Notes: a model not told the origin generated them from the sequence alone. DNA of 64,000 nt from Endomicrobium sp. (GCA_031260705.1 JAISLA010000014.1:30535-94534); one strand, 5' to 3'; positions 30,801 through 40,328 are shown, numbered from the stretch's first letter. Numbers and translations are program-made.

Positions 30801-31277
30801 TTAATCTCCCTGATATCTTGAAATTTTTAATATTTTAAATTTTGTTTTGCCTGCTGGCAACTCAACCGCAACTGTTTCACCGGCTGTATGTCCCAGCAAT
30901 CCCTGAGCAAGCGGGGACTGTATTGATATTCTGTTTGCGGCAGGATCTGCTTCTTCTAAATCCACTATGGTATATTGATAATTCGCACCGTCTTCGTCCT
31001 TTATTGTTACGCTAACGCCTATAAACACCTTGTCAGAATCAATATCCTGTTCTTCAATAATTTTTGCACAGGCTATTTTTGAGTCAAGCTCCATAATTCT
31101 GCGTATAAGATTAGCGAGTGTTTCTTTTGCAGCGTGATATTCCGCATTCTCTCTTAAATCCCCGTGTTCTCTCGCTCTTGCAATTTCATCTTGAATCAGT
31201 GGCTTTCTTTTTTGAAGGTCGGTTAATTCTTTAATAAGTTTTTTTCTGCCTTCTCTGGTTAAATAAATTTCTGACAT
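30801..31277 (-). CDS. greA: Transcription elongation factor GreA
   Basis: GreA rescues backtracked RNA polymerase by stimulating transcript cleavage. The 158-residue protein has the N-terminal coiled coil, whose tip is LRENAEYHAAKE with the acidic residues that act in cleavage (RAREHGDLRENAEY). The C-terminal FKBP-like domain has VTIKDEDG and IQSPLAQGLLGHTAGE. The length and start MSEIYLTREGRKKL are typical. It is located between ispG and proS. Confidence 0.96.
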   Translation of the reverse strand: MSEIYLTREGRKKLIKELTDLQKRKPLIQDEIARAREHGDLRENAEYHAAKETLANLIRRIMELDSKIACAKIIEEQDIDSDKVFIGVSVTIKDEDGANYQYTIVDLEEADPAANRISIQSPLAQGLLGHTAGETVAVELPAGKTKFKILKISRYQGD

Positions 31278-31297
31278 TTTCTGCTCCCAAAATCATC

Positions 31298-32380
31298 TTA
31301 TCTACAATAACCTTTTATCATAGAAATAATTTTTTCAACCCATTTATCTGCATTGACCTTTCCTATAAGTTTGCCGTTTTTAAACAATATTCCCGTATTC
31401 TTTTCTCCGGCTATGCCAAAATCTGCGTCTTTTGCTTCTCCCGGACCGTTTACAATGCAGCCCATCAAAGCCACTTTTACAGGTTTAGAAAGTCTCTTTA
31501 AGTTTTTTATTGCAGAAGTTTTCTTTTCAACTTCTGAAACTATCTTTATTAGATCAACTTCGCATCTGGAACATGTGGGACATGAAACAATCTCTATTCC
31601 GGAACTTCGGAGTTCCATAGACTGCAAAAGAGAATAAGCCGTTTTAACTTCTTCAACGGGATTTGCAGTAAGAGAAACCCTGATGGTGTCGCCGATACCG
31701 TCATATAACATTATGCCAAGTCCAGCCGCCGATTTTACGGTCCCGCTGAAAATTGAACCTGCTTCTGTTATTCCCAGATGAAGAGGATAATTTCTTTTTG
31801 AAGCAAAAAATTTATATGCTTTTATCGTCGTATCAATATTTGAAGCTTTTAAAGAAACAACTATGTCTTGAAAATTGTGCTTTTCTAAAATTTTTACATG
31901 CTCCATTGCTGCACTTGAAAGAGCTTTTGCTCGTAAAAAATTATCGGAAAAATTATGAACTTTTTTTAAAGATCCGGCGTTAACTCCGATTCGTATGGGT
32001 ATATGCGCTTTTCTTGCTTCTTTTGCCAAAATACTTATTTTATCTTTTGAACCTATATTTCCTGGATTAATTCTTAATTTATCAGCGCCCTGCTTTATTG
32101 CTTCAAGTGCTATTTTATAATCAAAATGAACGTCTGCAACCAGCGGGATTTTAATACTTTTTTTTATTCTGCCTAAATTACAAGCAGATTCCATATCGGG
32201 AAGAGAAATACGTACAATTTCACAGCCTGTTTCTTCAAGTTGTTTTATTTGTCTTACGGTAGCTTTCCAGTCTCTTGAATTTGTATTTGTCATCGACTGG
32301 ACAGCAACAGAAGACCCGCCTCCTATTATAACACTGCCGATATTTATTTTTTTTGTTTCGGTTCTTTTATAAAATTTCAT
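31298..32380 (-). CDS. ispG: 4-hydroxy-3-methylbut-2-enyl diphosphate synthase
   Basis: IspG performs the penultimate step of the MEP isoprenoid pathway with a 4Fe-4S cluster. The 360-residue protein has the TIM-barrel start (IGGGSSVAVQSMTNT and LVADVHFDYKIA). The C-terminal cluster motif reads IVSCPTCSRCEVD, with the third cysteine and glutamate in GCIVNGPGEAKDAD. These define the short bacterial type. With dxr about 530 bases upstream it shows isoprenoids are made from pyruvate and glyceraldehyde phosphate. Confidence 0.96.
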   Translation of the reverse strand: MKFYKRTETKKINIGSVIIGGGSSVAVQSMTNTNSRDWKATVRQIKQLEETGCEIVRISLPDMESACNLGRIKKSIKIPLVADVHFDYKIALEAIKQGADKLRINPGNIGSKDKISILAKEARKAHIPIRIGVNAGSLKKVHNFSDNFLRAKALSSAAMEHVKILEKHNFQDIVVSLKASNIDTTIKAYKFFASKRNYPLHLGITEAGSIFSGTVKSAAGLGIMLYDGIGDTIRVSLTANPVEEVKTAYSLLQSMELRSSGIEIVSCPTCSRCEVDLIKIVSEVEKKTSAIKNLKRLSKPVKVALMGCIVNGPGEAKDADFGIAGEKNTGILFKNGKLIGKVNADKWVEKIISMIKGYCR

Positions 32381-32910
32381 TTTTAGATTAAATCAAAATC
32401 TAACTTATAAATAAAAAGGAGTTAACAATCCGTCATAATTTTTACCGCTTTTCATATTCAGATAAAAAGATTCTGTAAAAATACACCGCTTAAAAAGCTT
32501 GTGAATGTATCTGCCGATGTAAATATGCTTATTTGGGCACAATTTACCAGTTAATCTTTATCTTAATATTCACGCTTAACAATTAATATAAACAACCCTA
32601 TCAACATAATAATTTTTACTAATACTCTTATTTTGTCTCAAAGTCTCTGTGAAATATGATAGACAGCTTGATATATGCGTTATCAAAATGAGAATGGAAA
32701 ATGGAAAATTTTTCAGATACTGCCTTTTGCTTTAGTGAATAGAAACAGGAGCAAATTTTATCTTTACTGCAGACATTGCAATGTAAATTAAATAAATGAT
32801 ATAGCATATCACAAAATAATAATAAAATATTTTTTCTTTGATAAGTACAAATAAATAATCATCTTTTTCCGCTAAACTCCTTCTCGGCTTTATTTTCCTT
32901 ATATTACGAA
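32381..32910. other. 530-base gap between dxr and ispG, no readable gene
   Basis: Both strands are stop-rich with no supported coding frame. In many bacteria a site-2 protease gene (rseP) lies between dxr and ispG, so this may be its eroded site. The longest minus-strand runs, such as KEKIFYYYFVICYIIYLIYI near 32790-32850, are hydrophobic but carry no HExxH or other protease motif. Nothing else is recognised. Confidence 0.45.
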
Positions 32911-34068
32911 TTATATTTCATTAATTAATTTTTCTGCATAGTGTCTCGCCCAATAGTCAGCTTCAATAAAAGTATCCAATGAGGTACTCTTTGAAACCTT
33001 ATGGGTTTTTACGGTTATTCCGACAATTTTCGCAATATCCGTAAATTTTATTTCTTTATTTAAAAAGGAAGCAACTGCCGCCTCATTTGCGGCATTCATT
33101 ACTGCAGGCGCAGTATATCCTTTTTTTGCCGCATAGTACGCAAGCTTCAAACACGGGAACTTATTAAAATCAGGATTGTAAAATTCTAATTTATTGATTT
33201 CAATAAGATTTAGCGGTTTAATATTTGACGGCAGTCTTTCCGGATAGGTTAAAGCGTACTGTATCGGAAGTTTCATATCCGGATTTGAAAGCTGCGCTAT
33301 AACCGAACCATCGACATACTCTACCATTGAATGCACTATAGACTGCGGATGTATAATAATTTCAACTTTATCTATAGACACACCGAAAAGAACAGACGCT
33401 TCAATGGCTTCAAGTCCTTTATTCATAAGAGTGGCACTGTCAACCGTTATTTTCCTGCCCATTTTCCACGTCGGATGATCCAAAGCCTGCTCAACTGTTA
33501 TTTTGGAAAAATCTTTGTCATATTTATGAAATGGTCCGCCGGAAGCCGTAAGAATTATTCTTTTTACCTGCGATTTTTTCTCATCAGCACAGCATTGGAA
33601 TATCGCAGAATGTTCGCTATCAACAGGAAGCACCGAAACGCCGTTTTCAGCGGCAAGTTTCATTATATAACTTCCTGCCATAACAATGGCTTCTTTATTT
33701 GCAATAGCAATATCTTTTTTCGCTTTTATTGCAGCTATAATAGATTTTAAACCGACAGCTCCCACGATAGCGGCAAGAATCATATCGGCTTTCGGCATTG
33801 TTGTAAGTTTTTCAAGTCCTGTATTTCCTTTGTAAACGTCAGTTTTTATATTATTTGAAATACACCACTTTTTTAAGTTTTGAGCAGCGGCAAGACTGTT
33901 TACGGATACTGCTGCGGGTTTAAATTTTTTAATCTGCGATTTTAAAATTTTTATGTTAGAGCCAACGGCAAGACCTTCAATACAAACATTCTCTTTCATT
34001 TTAGAAATTATGTTAAGAGTTTGTTTCCCTATTGACCCCGATGATCCTAAAACCGTTATTCTTTTCAT
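32911..34068 (-). CDS. dxr: 1-deoxy-D-xylulose 5-phosphate reductoisomerase
   Basis: Dxr makes 2-C-methylerythritol 4-phosphate, the committed step of the MEP pathway. The 385-residue protein starts with the NADPH-binding VLGSSGSIGKQTLNII. It has DIAIANKEAIVMAG, the metal-binding LPVDSEHSAIFQC and the phosphate-site loop ILTASGGPFH, then HPTWKMGRKITVDSATLMNK and the GLEAIEA segment. It overlaps the end of cdsA by 4 bases, indicating translational coupling. Confidence 0.96.
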   Translation of the reverse strand: MKRITVLGSSGSIGKQTLNIISKMKENVCIEGLAVGSNIKILKSQIKKFKPAAVSVNSLAAAQNLKKWCISNNIKTDVYKGNTGLEKLTTMPKADMILAAIVGAVGLKSIIAAIKAKKDIAIANKEAIVMAGSYIMKLAAENGVSVLPVDSEHSAIFQCCADEKKSQVKRIILTASGGPFHKYDKDFSKITVEQALDHPTWKMGRKITVDSATLMNKGLEAIEASVLFGVSIDKVEIIIHPQSIVHSMVEYVDGSVIAQLSNPDMKLPIQYALTYPERLPSNIKPLNLIEINKLEFYNPDFNKFPCLKLAYYAAKKGYTAPAVMNAANEAAVASFLNKEIKFTDIAKIVGITVKTHKVSKSTSLDTFIEADYWARHYAEKLINEI

Positions 34069-34868
34069 TTTAAAATCTGTAAAACGTAATACACTGTAGG
34101 AGCTGCAAATAGATAAGAGTCAAACCTGTCAAAAACTCCGCCGTGTCCGGGTATGACTTTTCCGGAATCTTTAATGTTGCCGTCTCTTTTAATAAGTGAC
34201 TCGGCAAGATCCGAAAATTGTCCCGTAACGGCAATTACAAGACCAAGTATTACGGCATTCTGCAAACTTAAAATATTGCTCATAAATGTACACCTGCAGG
34301 CAACTGCCGCTAAAACTCCGAAAACAATTCCTGCTATTGCACCTTCCAACGTTTTTTTAGGACTGATATTCTTTGCAAGTTTATGTTTCCCCAGCGCTCT
34401 CCCAAAAGCGTAAGCCATAGTATCTAAAACCCAAACGACTATGAAAATGAAAAATATAAGTTTCCTGCCGCCGTGTAAATTGCGTATATAAACCATATGC
34501 ATCAAAGCAAGCGGAATAAAAAAAGCTCCTAAAAAAGATGATGATATTCTGCCAATGCAAAAAGCGGGATTTTCTCCGAAAATCTCAATTCCGAAAAGAA
34601 CAAGCATCATTACTATAGCGGAAACTATAACTTTATCTACCGGAAAATCTTTGAAGAAATATAAAAATACAAAAAATGCTGTAGCCATCGCAAGAGACAC
34701 GACGGTATGTGGATTATATTTTTTTGAAATCATCAAATATTCCTGAACGCACAGAGACGATATGATAAACACCAGTACATAAAACGGAATATTCCCCCAG
34801 TATATGCACACTAAGATAAAAGGTATTCCAACAACAGCCGTCAATATTCTAGTTAATAACATCCGCAA
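34065..34868 (-). CDS. cdsA: Phosphatidate cytidylyltransferase
   Basis: CdsA makes CDP-diacylglycerol for phospholipid synthesis in the inner membrane. The 267-residue protein has about eight hydrophobic segments. Its C-terminal signature (SLIKRDGNIKDSGKVIPGHG, then GVFDRFDS) holds the metal-binding aspartates. The preceding cytosolic loop AKNISPKKTLEGAIAG is also standard. It lies between uppS and dxr with a 4-base overlap to dxr, a common bacterial gene order. Confidence 0.95.
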   Translation of the reverse strand: MRMLLTRILTAVVGIPFILVCIYWGNIPFYVLVFIISSLCVQEYLMISKKYNPHTVVSLAMATAFFVFLYFFKDFPVDKVIVSAIVMMLVLFGIEIFGENPAFCIGRISSSFLGAFFIPLALMHMVYIRNLHGGRKLIFFIFIVVWVLDTMAYAFGRALGKHKLAKNISPKKTLEGAIAGIVFGVLAAVACRCTFMSNILSLQNAVILGLVIAVTGQFSDLAESLIKRDGNIKDSGKVIPGHGGVFDRFDSYLFAAPTVYYVLQILK

Positions 34869-35021
34869 ACTCTTGAAATTATATTATAATAACAGACTAA
34901 ACTTTTTGCAAATATTTTTGGTTTTTATAGTATGAACCGCATAAATGCAATAAGTAAATTCCAGCGTTTAAAAATATATTTGTAAAAACCTGTACAATCA
35001 GCAAAACAGTTAACTCCGAAG

Positions 35022-35699
35022 TTATAAACCGCCGAAATGTCTCTCTCTTTTTTGAAATTCCGATACCGCAGTTTCTAAATCCCGCTGCGTAAAATCAGGC
35101 CATAATTTATCTGTTACGTAAATTTCAGAATACGCAATTTGCCAGAGAAGAAAATTTGATATTCTGAATTCTCCTGAAGTGCGGATAAGTAAATCTGGAT
35201 CAGTCTGTCCGGCAGTGTACAAAAAAGACGAGATAATTTCTTCTGTAGGTTCTTTTATATTCTGCTTTGACATTTCTTCAAAAGCATGTATAAGTTCCTG
35301 TCTTGCTCCATAATTTAAAGCTATGTTTAACTCAAGTCCCGTATTTTGAGATGTAATCTTACTGGCATTTTCAACTTCAGTTCTTATATTCTCAGGAAAT
35401 TTTGACAAATCTCCAAGTATTCTCAATTTAATGTCGTAGTTGTTTAACTCTTTTAATTCTTCCTTTATAAACTGCATTATTAAAAAAAACAATTCTTTTA
35501 TTTCAGATTGCGGTCTTTTCCAATTTTCAGTAGAAAAAGCATATAAGGTCAAAATTCTGATTCCAAGATTGCTTGCAGCCTTGACAATCTTTTTTACGGT
35601 TTTAACCCCCCGCTTATGACCGAAAGTTCTAGGTAAGGATCTTCTCTCCGCCCATCTGCCATTCCCATCCATTATAATAGCTACATGTCCGGGTATCAA
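35022..35699 (-). CDS. uppS: Undecaprenyl diphosphate synthase
   Basis: UppS condenses isoprene units into the C55 lipid carrier for peptidoglycan and LPS. I take TTG 35699 as the start, because AAGGA lies six bases before it and the family begins at this point (IPGHVAIIMDGNGRWAE). A longer upstream frame overlaps the ferredoxin and is unlikely. The product has 225 residues. Other signatures are FSTENWKRPQSE, LNIALNYGARQEL and PDLLIRTSGEFRISNFLLWQ. The non-ATG start and the ferredoxin stop just upstream suggest coupled translation. Confidence 0.93.
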   Translation of the reverse strand: MIPGHVAIIMDGNGRWAERRSLPRTFGHKRGVKTVKKIVKAASNLGIRILTLYAFSTENWKRPQSEIKELFFLIMQFIKEELKELNNYDIKLRILGDLSKFPENIRTEVENASKITSQNTGLELNIALNYGARQELIHAFEEMSKQNIKEPTEEIISSFLYTAGQTDPDLLIRTSGEFRISNFLLWQIAYSEIYVTDKLWPDFTQRDLETAVSEFQKRERHFGGL

Positions 35700-35709
35700 A
35701 AAATTTCCT

Positions 35710-35883
35710 TCATTTTTGAGAAATTGCGCTGACCGGGCAAGTTGATTCACATACTCCGCATCCTTTGCACTTATCAGGATTAATTGTATATTTGTCTTCT
35801 TTCTGTTCAATAGCTGAAACGGGACAGCTTCCCGCACATGCTCCGCACCCCACACAAGTATCTTCATTAATTTGATATGCCAT
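35710..35883 (-). CDS. Small 2x[4Fe-4S] ferredoxin
   Basis: A 57-residue ferredoxin starting at ATG 35883 (MAYQINEDTC), with GGGAGG five bases upstream. An earlier ATG one codon before is too close to that site. Two CxxCxxCxxxCP motifs read CVGCGACAGSCPVSA and CKGCGVCESTCPVSA, so it should carry two 4Fe-4S clusters for low-potential electron transfer. It sits between frr and uppS, an unusual place for a ferredoxin. A link to the iron-sulfur enzymes of the MEP pathway (IspG/IspH) is possible but only inferred. Confidence 0.93.
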   Translation of the reverse strand: MAYQINEDTCVGCGACAGSCPVSAIEQKEDKYTINPDKCKGCGVCESTCPVSAISQK

Positions 35884-35916
35884 CATATCCTCCCGGATGA
35901 TATCCACAATATTTAT

Positions 35917-36474
35917 TTATACCTGCATAACTTCTTTTTCTTTAACCGCTATATTATCATCTATTTTTTTTATATAACCGTCGGTAACTTTTTGGGCTTC
36001 GGCTTCAAGTTTCTTTTTGTCATCTTCAGTTATAACTTTATCTTTCTCAAGCTTCTTTATATTTTCAACCAAAACTCTTCTTTCGTTTCTTATGGCAACT
36101 CTGAATTCTTCTGCCATTTTGCCTATAGATTTTGCTATCTCTTCTCTTCTCTCCTGCGTAAGATGAGGCACAGAAATGCGTATAAGTTTTCCGTCATTTA
36201 CCGGAGACATTCCTATGTCAGCTTTAAGTATCGCTTTTTCTATTGCGCTTAGCTGCGAAGCGTCCCAAGGTCTTATTTCTATTGTTCTTGCGTCGGGAAC
36301 GCTGATACTTGCAATTTGATTTATAGGCATAATAGAATCGTAACTTTCAACTTTTATTGTCTCTATTACCGCGCTGCTTGCTCTGCCGGTTCTTATCAAA
36401 GACAATTCGCATTTCAATCTATCTATAGTTTTTTTCATAGCCTCTTCTGCCGCCCAAAAACTCTGCGTATGCAT
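35917..36474 (-). CDS. frr: Ribosome recycling factor
   Basis: Frr splits post-termination ribosomes together with EF-G. The 185-residue protein shows the three-helix-bundle sequences RLKCELSLIRTGRASSAVIE and ISVPDARTIEIRPWD. It continues with the conserved LIRISVPHLTQERREEIAKS and the C-terminal helix EKDKVITEDDKKKLEAEAQK. It starts one base after the pyrH stop, in the classic rpsB-tsf-pyrH-frr order. Confidence 0.96.
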   Translation of the reverse strand: MHTQSFWAAEEAMKKTIDRLKCELSLIRTGRASSAVIETIKVESYDSIMPINQIASISVPDARTIEIRPWDASQLSAIEKAILKADIGMSPVNDGKLIRISVPHLTQERREEIAKSIGKMAEEFRVAIRNERRVLVENIKKLEKDKVITEDDKKKLEAEAQKVTDGYIKKIDDNIAVKEKEVMQV

Positions 36475-36475
36475 T

Positions 36476-37174
36476 TTACGCCTCCACTATTGTACCTATT
36501 TTCTCGCCATTTAAAACTTTCTTTAAATTGCCGTCCTCATAAAAATCAAACACGGTAATTGATATATTTGTTTGCATACACAGTGAAAAAGCTTCGTAAT
36601 CCATTATTTTTAAATGTTTACCCAAAGCTTCTTTAAAGGTTAAAGAATTGAATTTCACGGCATCTTTGTTCTTTTTCGGATCTGCACTGTAAACGCCGTC
36701 AACCTGCGTAGCTTTCAACAACATATCGGCTTTTATTTCTGCAGCTCTTAAAGCGGCAGTAGTATCCGTCGTAAAAAAAGGATTGCCCGTACCGCCTGCA
36801 AAAATGACTGTATTTCCCTGCTCAATACATCTTATAACTTTTTCTCTGTTAAAGTTTTCAGCAAAACCGCTTACGCCGTTTGCTGAAAATAAATTTGATT
36901 TCATACCCGCTTTTGCCAAAGCATCACTTAAAGCAAGAGAATTCATAACCGTTACAAGCATTCCCATCTTGTCTGCAGTTACTCTTTCTATAAATTTATA
37001 TGCACCTCTCCAAATATTTCCCGCCCCGATAACGATTGCAAGCTGCACTCTGCTACGAGTGACGGCAGATTTAATTTCACTTACTGTTCTTGAAAGACTG
37101 TCTGCGCTTATTGAAGACGAACCATCAGAAAGAGATTCCCCAGAAAGTTTTAAAAGCACTCTCTTTGCAGCCAT
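36476..37174 (-). CDS. pyrH: UMP kinase
   Basis: PyrH phosphorylates UMP to UDP and belongs to the amino-acid-kinase fold. The 232-residue product has KRVLLKLSGESL at its start, then IVIGAGNIWRG, and VIFAGGTGNPFFTTDTTAALRA for the nucleotide site. Later it has the DGVYSADPKK loop that is typical of the family. It lies 2 bases after tsf and 1 base before frr, so the four genes are surely one transcript. Confidence 0.96.
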   Translation of the reverse strand: MAAKRVLLKLSGESLSDGSSSISADSLSRTVSEIKSAVTRSRVQLAIVIGAGNIWRGAYKFIERVTADKMGMLVTVMNSLALSDALAKAGMKSNLFSANGVSGFAENFNREKVIRCIEQGNTVIFAGGTGNPFFTTDTTAALRAAEIKADMLLKATQVDGVYSADPKKNKDAVKFNSLTFKEALGKHLKIMDYEAFSLCMQTNISITVFDFYEDGNLKKVLNGEKIGTIVEA

Positions 37175-37176
37175 TA

Positions 37177-37773
37177 TTATTCTTCTCCGAGTTTAAATCT
37201 TGCAAATCTTCTTATTACTATATTCTCGCCGGTTTTTGCAATGGCATTTGCCACCAAGTCGTTTATTGTTTCTTTACCTGAGGCATCTCTTATATAAATT
37301 TGGTCGTACAAACACACCTGACTGTAAAATTTTTCAATTTTGCCTTCAATAATTTTATCATGAACTTTTTCTGGCTTGCCTTCTTCCTTAAGCTGAGCTT
37401 TATAAATTTCTTTTTCAGCTTCAAGGATGCCTGCCGGCACTTGCTCGCGTGAAACATAATTAGGAGCAGCTGCGGCAACTTGCATAGCAACTTCTTTAAC
37501 CAAATTTTGAAAATCTTTAGTCTTCGCTACGAAATCAGTTTCACAATTTACTTCAAGTAAAACACCGAGCGTACCGTTGCCGTGTATATATGACTGGACA
37601 AGTCCCTGTTTTGCGGATTTTCCCGCTCTTTTAACGGCTGACGCTATACCTTTTTCCCTAAGCCACTGGCAGGCTTTATCTATATCGTTGTCTGATTCTT
37701 TTAACGCATTTCTACAATCCATTATTCCCGCGCCGGTCATTTCCCTTAACCTTGCTATAAGCTCGGTTGACAT
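37177..37773 (-). CDS. tsf: Elongation factor Ts, short form
   Basis: EF-Ts exchanges GDP on EF-Tu. The 198-residue protein has the N-terminal UBA-like domain (LREMTGAGIMDCRNALKES) and the TDFVAKT nucleotide-exchange motif (VNCETDFVAKTKDF). It ends after one core subdomain, as in the short forms of Thermus-like and related bacteria; E. coli EF-Ts has 283. It is located directly downstream of rpsB. Confidence 0.95.
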   Translation of the reverse strand: MSTELIARLREMTGAGIMDCRNALKESDNDIDKACQWLREKGIASAVKRAGKSAKQGLVQSYIHGNGTLGVLLEVNCETDFVAKTKDFQNLVKEVAMQVAAAAPNYVSREQVPAGILEAEKEIYKAQLKEEGKPEKVHDKIIEGKIEKFYSQVCLYDQIYIRDASGKETINDLVANAIAKTGENIVIRRFARFKLGEE

Positions 37774-37802
37774 TATTTTACTTCTCCTTTCCGCATGTTT
37801 TC

Positions 37803-38540
37803 TTATTGTACTTCAAACGCCACCACTTCTTTCGCTTTGTTGTCTTCTTGCTTTCCAATTACACTTTTGCCTTCCAAAACAGCATCTGCAATAACAGTGC
37901 AGAAAAGTTTTACGGCTCTTATTGCATCATCGTTTCCGGGAATAGGATAGTTAATCAAATCCGGATCGCAGTTTGTATCACAGACTGCAACAATCGGAAT
38001 CTCAAGTCTTCTCGCTTCTAAAACAGCTGTTGTTTCTTCATGAGAATCTACAACAAACATAAGTCCCGGAAGGCTTGACATATTTTTAAGACCTTCCAGA
38101 GATTTCTCAAGTTTTATTCTCTCTCTTTCAATCCGCGACTGCTCCTTTTTTGAAAGAAGTTTAAAAACTCCGTTCTCTTTCATATCTTCTATTTCTTTGT
38201 ATCTTGTGATTGATTTCTTCAAGGTTTCAAAATTTGTAAGCGTTCCGCCAAGCCATCTTTCAGAAACGAAATACGCTCCACATCTCAGAGCTTCTTCCTT
38301 TATGGGAAGCCGCGCTTGTTTCTTTGTTCCTACAAATATTATGTCTTTTCCTGTAGAAATAAAATCTTTTACAACTTCGTAACTTTTTCTTAACTCTTTA
38401 AGGGTTTTCTGAAGATCAATGATGTGAATTTTGTTTCTTACTCCAAAAATAAATTTTGCCATTTTTGGATTCCATCTTCTGGTTTGATGTCCGAAATGGG
38501 CACCGACTTCCAGCAAAGCCTTCATTGTAATATTTGCCAC
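37803..38540 (-). CDS. rpsB: 30S ribosomal protein S2
   Basis: S2 binds the back of the small-subunit head-body junction. The 245-residue protein opens with ITMKALLEVGAHFGHQTRRWNPKM (family start), then IHIIDLQKTL and the conserved FVGTKKQAR and GGTLTNFETLKKSI. Its late block LPGLMFVVDSHEE and the PGNDDAIRAV region are typical. It is the first gene of rpsB-tsf-pyrH-frr; a long leader lies upstream. Confidence 0.96.
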   Translation of the reverse strand: MANITMKALLEVGAHFGHQTRRWNPKMAKFIFGVRNKIHIIDLQKTLKELRKSYEVVKDFISTGKDIIFVGTKKQARLPIKEEALRCGAYFVSERWLGGTLTNFETLKKSITRYKEIEDMKENGVFKLLSKKEQSRIERERIKLEKSLEGLKNMSSLPGLMFVVDSHEETTAVLEARRLEIPIVAVCDTNCDPDLINYPIPGNDDAIRAVKLFCTVIADAVLEGKSVIGKQEDNKAKEVVAFEVQ

Positions 38541-39071
38541 AATTTTCTCCTTTGGTTTTTTTACTGCGTTTACAACGCAATTTCCGTTTCAGACGATTTA
38601 TATTCCCATCTCACGGCTTCCACAATCTTCAATATCCCAAACCCCAAAATTTAGCTTTGGGGACCATGGCAAATCCGACTGTGTGCTTATTTAAGACACT
38701 TCTATAAATATATAGTTATTTTATCAAAAAAAACCTTGTTTTTCAAGGCATCGCTTATTCAGTCGACACAATCAAATAGAAACAATCTCATTAAATACAA
38801 AAAGACGGATTCAATATTTTTCCGAAAATATTACATCCTTTTTTTTCTAAGACAGAAATACTTCATATAAAAAATATAATAGATTTTTGGGATTTTTTAA
38901 TTCAGTGTTTGTGAAATTTTTTGAATCTTTATAACTGTTTTAAAAAAGCAGAAAACATTTTAACCTTCAGGGAAATCAAATGAATTTAATTATAGGCTTA
39001 ATAATAATTATGCGTCAGTAAACTGATAAAACTCTTAGATTACTGCCTTTGCCATCAATATCTTTACGTTA
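38541..39071. promoter_or_regulatory. Leader/intergenic region upstream of rpsB with a hairpin
   Basis: The 531 bases between murA and rpsB hold no supported gene. A perfect 7-bp hairpin occurs near 38640-38662 (ccccaaa, a six to seven base loop, tttgggg). In the minus-strand transcript it would sit about 100 bases before the rpsB start, as expected for a leader element; rpsB leaders often mediate S2 autoregulation. No long U-run follows, so it is not a standard terminator on either strand. The remainder is AT-rich and probably contains the rpsB promoter. Confidence 0.4.
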
Positions 39072-40328
39072 TCAGTTATGAATTCTTCGTATATTGGCGC
39101 CGAGTTTTTTTAACTTCTTTTCAAGCATATCGTATCCTCTATTCAAATGATAAATCCTTGAAATAACAGTTTTGCCATTTGCGGCAAGCCCGGCTAAAAC
39201 AAGAGCAGCTCCCGCTCTCAAATCCGAGACCATTACCGGCGCACCCGAAAACTTTTTAACGCCTTTTATATTTACTGTTTTACCATTTATTGTTATATCA
39301 GCGCCAAATCTCTGAAGTTCAGCGACATGCAAAAATCTATTTTCAAAAACATTCTCTTCTATGCGGGACTCTCCGTTTAAGAGACACATCAGAGCCATCC
39401 ATTGAGCCTGAACATCGGTAGGAAATCCCGGATACGCTTCTGTTTTTACATTCTGCGGTTTTAAATTTTTTACCCATTTTACAGAAATTGTATTTTTTGT
39501 TTCTTTAATACACAATCCGCACTTTTTTAATTTATCATTTACTGACTTTAAATGCTGCGGAATAACTTTTTTGAGAATAACTCTTCCTTTAGTTATTGCC
39601 GCGGCGATTATATATGTAGCAGCTTCTATTCTGTCAGGAATTACTTTGTGCATAAAACCGTGAAGTTTATCTACACCTTCTATTTCAATATTTTTTGTTC
39701 CCGCCCCCGTCACTTTTGCGCCCATTTTATTTAAAACGTTTGCCAAATCTTCTATTTCCGGCTCACAGGCGGCGTTTGCGATTATAGTTTTGCCTTTTAC
39801 CAAAACTGCGGTAAGCAGTATATTTTCGGTCGCACCAACGCTTGGAAACCTAAAGCTTATTGCTGCACCTTTAAGTCCGTTTTTTGCAGAAGTTTTTACA
39901 TAACCGCCTTCTACTGAAATTTTAGCACCCAATTTCTTAAATGCGTCTAAATGTATATCCACAGGTCTTGCGCCTATAGCGCATCCACCGGGCAGCGATA
40001 CTTCAACTCTTTTAAGTCTTGCAAGCAGAGTTCCCATTATTAAAATGCTTGCACGCATTTTTCTTACTAAATCATACGGCGCTATATGTTTATATTTGTA
40101 CGAAGAGTAAGCTTTTACGGTATTTCCTTTTTTAACAGTTTTTTTACCTATAAAATTCAAAAACGCAACCGCCGTATCTATGTCGGCAAGAGACGGAACA
40201 TTCGTTATTGTTGCTGGATCGTCTGTGAGAAGAGTCGCAAACAATATAGGCAAGGCGGAATTTTTTGAACCTGACACAACGATTTCACCTTTTAACTTCT
40301 TGCCTCCGCGTATTACTATTTTACCCAT
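39072..40328 (-). CDS. murA: UDP-N-acetylglucosamine 1-carboxyvinyltransferase
   Basis: MurA adds enolpyruvate to UDP-GlcNAc, the first step of peptidoglycan synthesis. The 418-residue protein starts with KIVIRGGKKLKGEIVVSGSK and contains the inverted alpha-beta barrels. The catalytic loop LPGGCAIGARPVD near residue 115 has the PEP-binding cysteine. The motif YPGFPTDVQAQWMAL and the ending YHLNRGYDMLEKKLKKLGA are typical. Intact. It shows that peptidoglycan is retained. Confidence 0.96.
   Translation of the reverse strand: MGKIVIRGGKKLKGEIVVSGSKNSALPILFATLLTDDPATITNVPSLADIDTAVAFLNFIGKKTVKKGNTVKAYSSYKYKHIAPYDLVRKMRASILIMGTLLARLKRVEVSLPGGCAIGARPVDIHLDAFKKLGAKISVEGGYVKTSAKNGLKGAAISFRFPSVGATENILLTAVLVKGKTIIANAACEPEIEDLANVLNKMGAKVTGAGTKNIEIEGVDKLHGFMHKVIPDRIEAATYIIAAAITKGRVILKKVIPQHLKSVNDKLKKCGLCIKETKNTISVKWVKNLKPQNVKTEAYPGFPTDVQAQWMALMCLLNGESRIEENVFENRFLHVAELQRFGADITINGKTVNIKGVKKFSGAPVMVSDLRAGAALVLAGLAANGKTVISRIYHLNRGYDMLEKKLKKLGANIRRIHN

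Noticed and set aside
35700..35867. Longer uppS start
   Set aside because: The extension overlaps the ferredoxin gene, encodes no family sequence, and the TTG at 35699 has a good ribosome site.
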